Shown here: piece by piece, positions 60,901 to 64,000 of the stretch
Numbering within the stretch: the stretch's first letter is position 1
Layout: the number at the start of each line of letters is the position of its first letter
NCBI RefSeq assembly: GCF_040802235.1
Contig: NC_133156.1
Coordinates: 146,551,173-146,615,172, forward strand
Length of the DNA stretch: 64,000 bases
Reading direction: 5' to 3'
Origin: Manis javanica
Lineage: Eukaryota; Chordata; Mammalia; Pholidota; Manidae
The notes under the pieces: model-generated
Databases searched by the model: none
What the model was told of the DNA's origin: nothing
What the model saw: the letters and a program-made list of their open reading frames with translations, nothing else
Made by a program: the position numbers and the translations under genes

Positions 60901-62165
60901 CCCCACTGGCTATGCCGGGGTCAAGTGTTACCGTCCTTCCAACTCCTGAAGACCGTCACAGACCAGGGCCCGCACAAACTTCAGCACCAACCAAAGGGAG
61001 GGGGACGCTCTTAGTTTTCTTAAGGTTTCCTCTCCAGAGCTTCTTTAAAATGGGCATCTGCTACTTTTTGGAGATTCTGTTTCTTGTGGCTGGGGTGAAG
61101 TCTGAATGCCATATGTCTCTGATGTATGGCCAGGTTGGGGAACCGTTTGTTTAAATAACATTAGCTCATATATGATACTATAGTGACAAATTATAACCCG
61201 TAGTGCTTTCTTTGCAGTAAAGGTGGCTGACATTGGTTTACTTGAGGTGTTTACAAATGTTATTTTGTGTAGGTATAAATTAACTATAGACATGATTAGA
61301 CTGTCAAGATCAAATATTGCATAGCAGAGCCAAGTTCAAGTCCACCAGTTATGTCCACACTGCATGATTACCATGGGCTCATTTGGGCAATTAATACACA
61401 ACAAACGATGTGCATTTAGGCAGATATCTTCCCAGTTTGACTAACAAGCAAACCAAGGCCTGGATACTAAAAGACATCTAACAGTACAATGCCTAGCCAT
61501 TGTAATGGTGTGTAAGTGACTGACTTAATATTGACTCCTATTAGTCAGGGTCTGATCAAGAGAAACCACACAATAACCTGAGCAGGAGAAATTTGTAGAA
61601 TTAGCAGCTGTAATGTGGTTGGGATGGTGAGGGGTTGCCTAGTACAATGTGAAGGGGTTGCTGAAGATAGAGCAATATGGAAGGAACAGCAGTTACCCTA
61701 GGACTGAGATAGAGCCCCTCAGGAAGAAACCCTCACCCCTACCCTGGGATTTGCTGGAAAACGTATGGCCACGACTCAGTGATTTCAGGCAAGTTGCTGT
61801 GGTTCTGCATCAGATATCTGCACTCTAGGGTGCTGGGGAAATACTGTTATGAGAGGAAGCTCAAAAGAGGCACCCTGCTAGAAGAGCATTAGGGCAGGTA
61901 CTGGGGAAGGTGGCCATCGAGTGGTGCCACTGGCCACGGGGCACTGTGGGTGAGGGACACCCATAGGCTGAGTGCAGTGGAGCAGAATGGGCAGTGTGGG
62001 CACCAGAACCGAGAAGAAGATCTTTGGCAGTATCTCCTGGTGCCCTCTGCAGACAGCATCACACGGCGCCAGTGGGCACATATGTCAAGGGCCCAGATCC
62101 ATTTTGGCAGAGGTTAAGGACAGAACATTTGGAGCTAGAAGACAAAAAATGGTAACTATCATGTG
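60901..62165. other. Intergenic stretch, no gene seen
   Basis: No named element was recognised with confidence. The sequence at 61545-61900 has the look of an old interspersed repeat but I cannot name it. Confidence 0.6.
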
Positions 62166-62169
62166 ACTC

Positions 62170-62300
62170 ATTTAATCCAACAATTTAATGGTGGGGTATT
62201 ATTAACCCTACTTACAGATACGAAAATTGAAACATAAATTAAGTAACTCACCAGACTTCACAGAGGAAGTGACAAAGCCAGGATTCCAATTTTAAAATGT
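62170..62300 (-). mobile_element. MIR SINE fragment, antisense
   Basis: TTACAGATACGAAAATTGAA, then ACATAAATTAAGTAACTC and GTGACAAAGCCAGGATTCCA, follow the MIR core in reverse complement. Confidence 0.6.
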
Positions 62301-64000
62301 CTTGACCAACAGGAGCAAGTCAGGAGTCGTAAGTGGGGGGGTCTCTGTTCCAGGGTACCTCCATTTTAATGGATAGTTGTATTGCAACAGCCACTTTTCA
62401 GTGATGACATTTTCATGATTGTAGCAGCTTTTCAAAATTGCCAGAAATAAACGAACCTCCAGAGGGACAAATGTGGTATTCGAGTGTATGCTTTCTTCTT
62501 TTAAGAGTAAGCCTGTTTAAGCATTTTTGTGAAATATAAGCTTACGAGTTTTTCTCAAAGCAGAGGATAATCAGGAGGATCTGTGTGAGTTGAGATATGC
62601 ATCTGACTTCACTGTCTCCCACACTCCTGGAAAACCACAGTGATGATATTTTAACAGACAGAGGGAAGGCGAGCGCAGAAGCAACACAATTTTGGAAGCT
62701 GGAAAGCAACGGACAGCCGGTAGTAAAGCCTGAGAGTGAGAGCCTAGTAGTGGGAGCTCCACTGAGCAGTCCGTGTGCCCCACGCAGTCCCTGAGGGCCA
62801 AGCCCCAACTCAGGCCAGGTTGGTTGAGGTGGTTTGAGAAGCGGCGGAATCCCAGGTCTCCCTCAGATGTGCTGCTGGATGGAGGGTGTGGGATTGGTAG
62901 AGGGCTGGGGAGCCACATAGGCTGCACACTTGCCCTTCCTCTGCTCCCAGAATGTTTGGGGAAGCCAAACCCCGGTCTCCCAGCAGGAGATTATTGGAAG
63001 TCACTTCTCTGGAACCTGTCCAGCTCTAGAGAAAAGATGTAAAGATACTGGCCTTGGGGCTTCTAAGAAATGGGCCACTCACGTGTCCCCCTCAAAGATG
63101 ATGAGCACTACTGCCAGTATGGCTTGTAGCCCTTGCTTAACCAAGATAGACAACCAAAGATTACCAGACCCCAGGAAACAAACCTCCGGCACAGGGATCA
63201 AAGCAAAGGGGGAGAAGCAGCTAGAAGAAGCACAGAGGACACAGGGAGAAGAAACTTCTTAAAAATGCCTTATATTGAGAAATAAGCTAGACAGCGATGG
63301 GGGTGGATAGCTAAGCCTGATGAGACAGTTTAAAAACCAAACAGCAACAAAAAAGAGGATGTTGCTAACATGAACAGTTATACTGAAGTTTTTTCCATCA
63401 GTTTTAATTAACATTTTGGCAAGGGGCTTCTGCTCCAGAAAGAGGGCATTGCAGAAGAAAAGATGAATCTGGCGGAGACACAGGTGCACTTGTATATGCC
63501 AGGGAATCTTGGAAGTAGATCTGCAGATTGGAAGATTGAATTACTCATTGCAGGTAGGCTATAACGAAGATAGCATTTTCACTTAAAACCCTGTGTTCCC
63601 TTCAAACTTTGAAATACCTATGGAAAAGATGGATAAAATAAATTTCCTAATAAAGCATCACAAATATACATCACTTTGACCCAGCAAGTCCACTACCTAG
63701 ACTTGTGTAAGATGTATAAGATGATGTGTGCACATCACACAGTGCAACAGAAAGCTGGGAAGACCCTTGATGACAGTGACTTCTGACATCTGATGGTAGT
63801 GACTTGCGTCTTGCTGGCACTTCATTCCTTTCTGAGTCAGATACATCCAGGATCATCCCTATGTTTGATGATTCCCTCAGAGAACTCATTATAGATGGAC
63901 TGACTCACAGCTCTGATTTATTAAAGTGAAAGTATTGCTGACTTGCAAAGAAAGGGTGCATGGGGTGACATCCAGAGGAAGTCAGGCACGAACTTCCGAG
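62301..64000. other. Intergenic stretch to window end
   Basis: No gene, RNA or named repeat was recognised. Confidence 0.6.

Overview
This window is nuclear DNA from a placental mammal: two intron-rich protein-coding genes with GT-AG splicing, one CpG-island promoter, and a background of L1, MIR, hAT-Charlie, MLT1 and endogenous-retrovirus LTR copies. Two L1-tail-like fragments (22613-22965 and 53390-53790) resemble, from memory only, repeats abundant in pangolins (Pholidota). The species call is therefore a guess.

The core is the head-to-head gene pair SRD5A1 (minus strand) and NSUN2 (plus strand). SRD5A1, steroid 5-alpha-reductase 1, runs from its start codon at 30735 down to its stop at 13396. 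It has five exons totalling 768 bp, which encode 255 residues with an open frame. NSUN2, the tRNA/mRNA cytosine-5 methyltransferase, runs from 31253 to 56702. It has nineteen exons totalling 2274 bp, which encode 757 residues with an open frame. Every exon joint in both genes was checked for splice sites and phase. The two start codons are 517 bp apart inside one CpG island (about 30.29-31.45 kb) that carries GC boxes and a perfect NRF1-type site, so the pair probably shares a bidirectional promoter. The proteins are not in one pathway: SRD5A1 reduces steroids in the endoplasmic reticulum, and NSUN2 methylates RNA. Both genes look intact and functional.

Layout: 1-12 kb is intergenic sequence beyond the 3' end of SRD5A1. 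It holds an L1 tail, a solo LTR, an old 5.9-kb ERV-L-like provirus with 5-bp target duplications (1957-7821), and a 2.5-kb truncated L1. From 12.1 to 30.7 kb is SRD5A1, whose introns hold an MLT1 LTR, several LTRs of the same family as the provirus (two forming an inverted pair), a hAT element with an L1 tail inserted in it, and a 189-bp direct repeat on both sides of exon 2. From 31.25 to about 57.2 kb is NSUN2, whose introns hold one more LTR of that family, a hAT element, a MIR and L1 fragments. From 57.2 to 64 kb is intergenic sequence with nested L1 fragments and a MIR; no gene is seen there.

I found no CRISPR array, operon, rRNA or tRNA gene, and nothing I can defend as a new biological system. 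The most useful second-look items are the repeat pair around SRD5A1 exon 2, the inverted LTR pair, the shared promoter, and the fast-evolving exon 13 and C-terminus of NSUN2.
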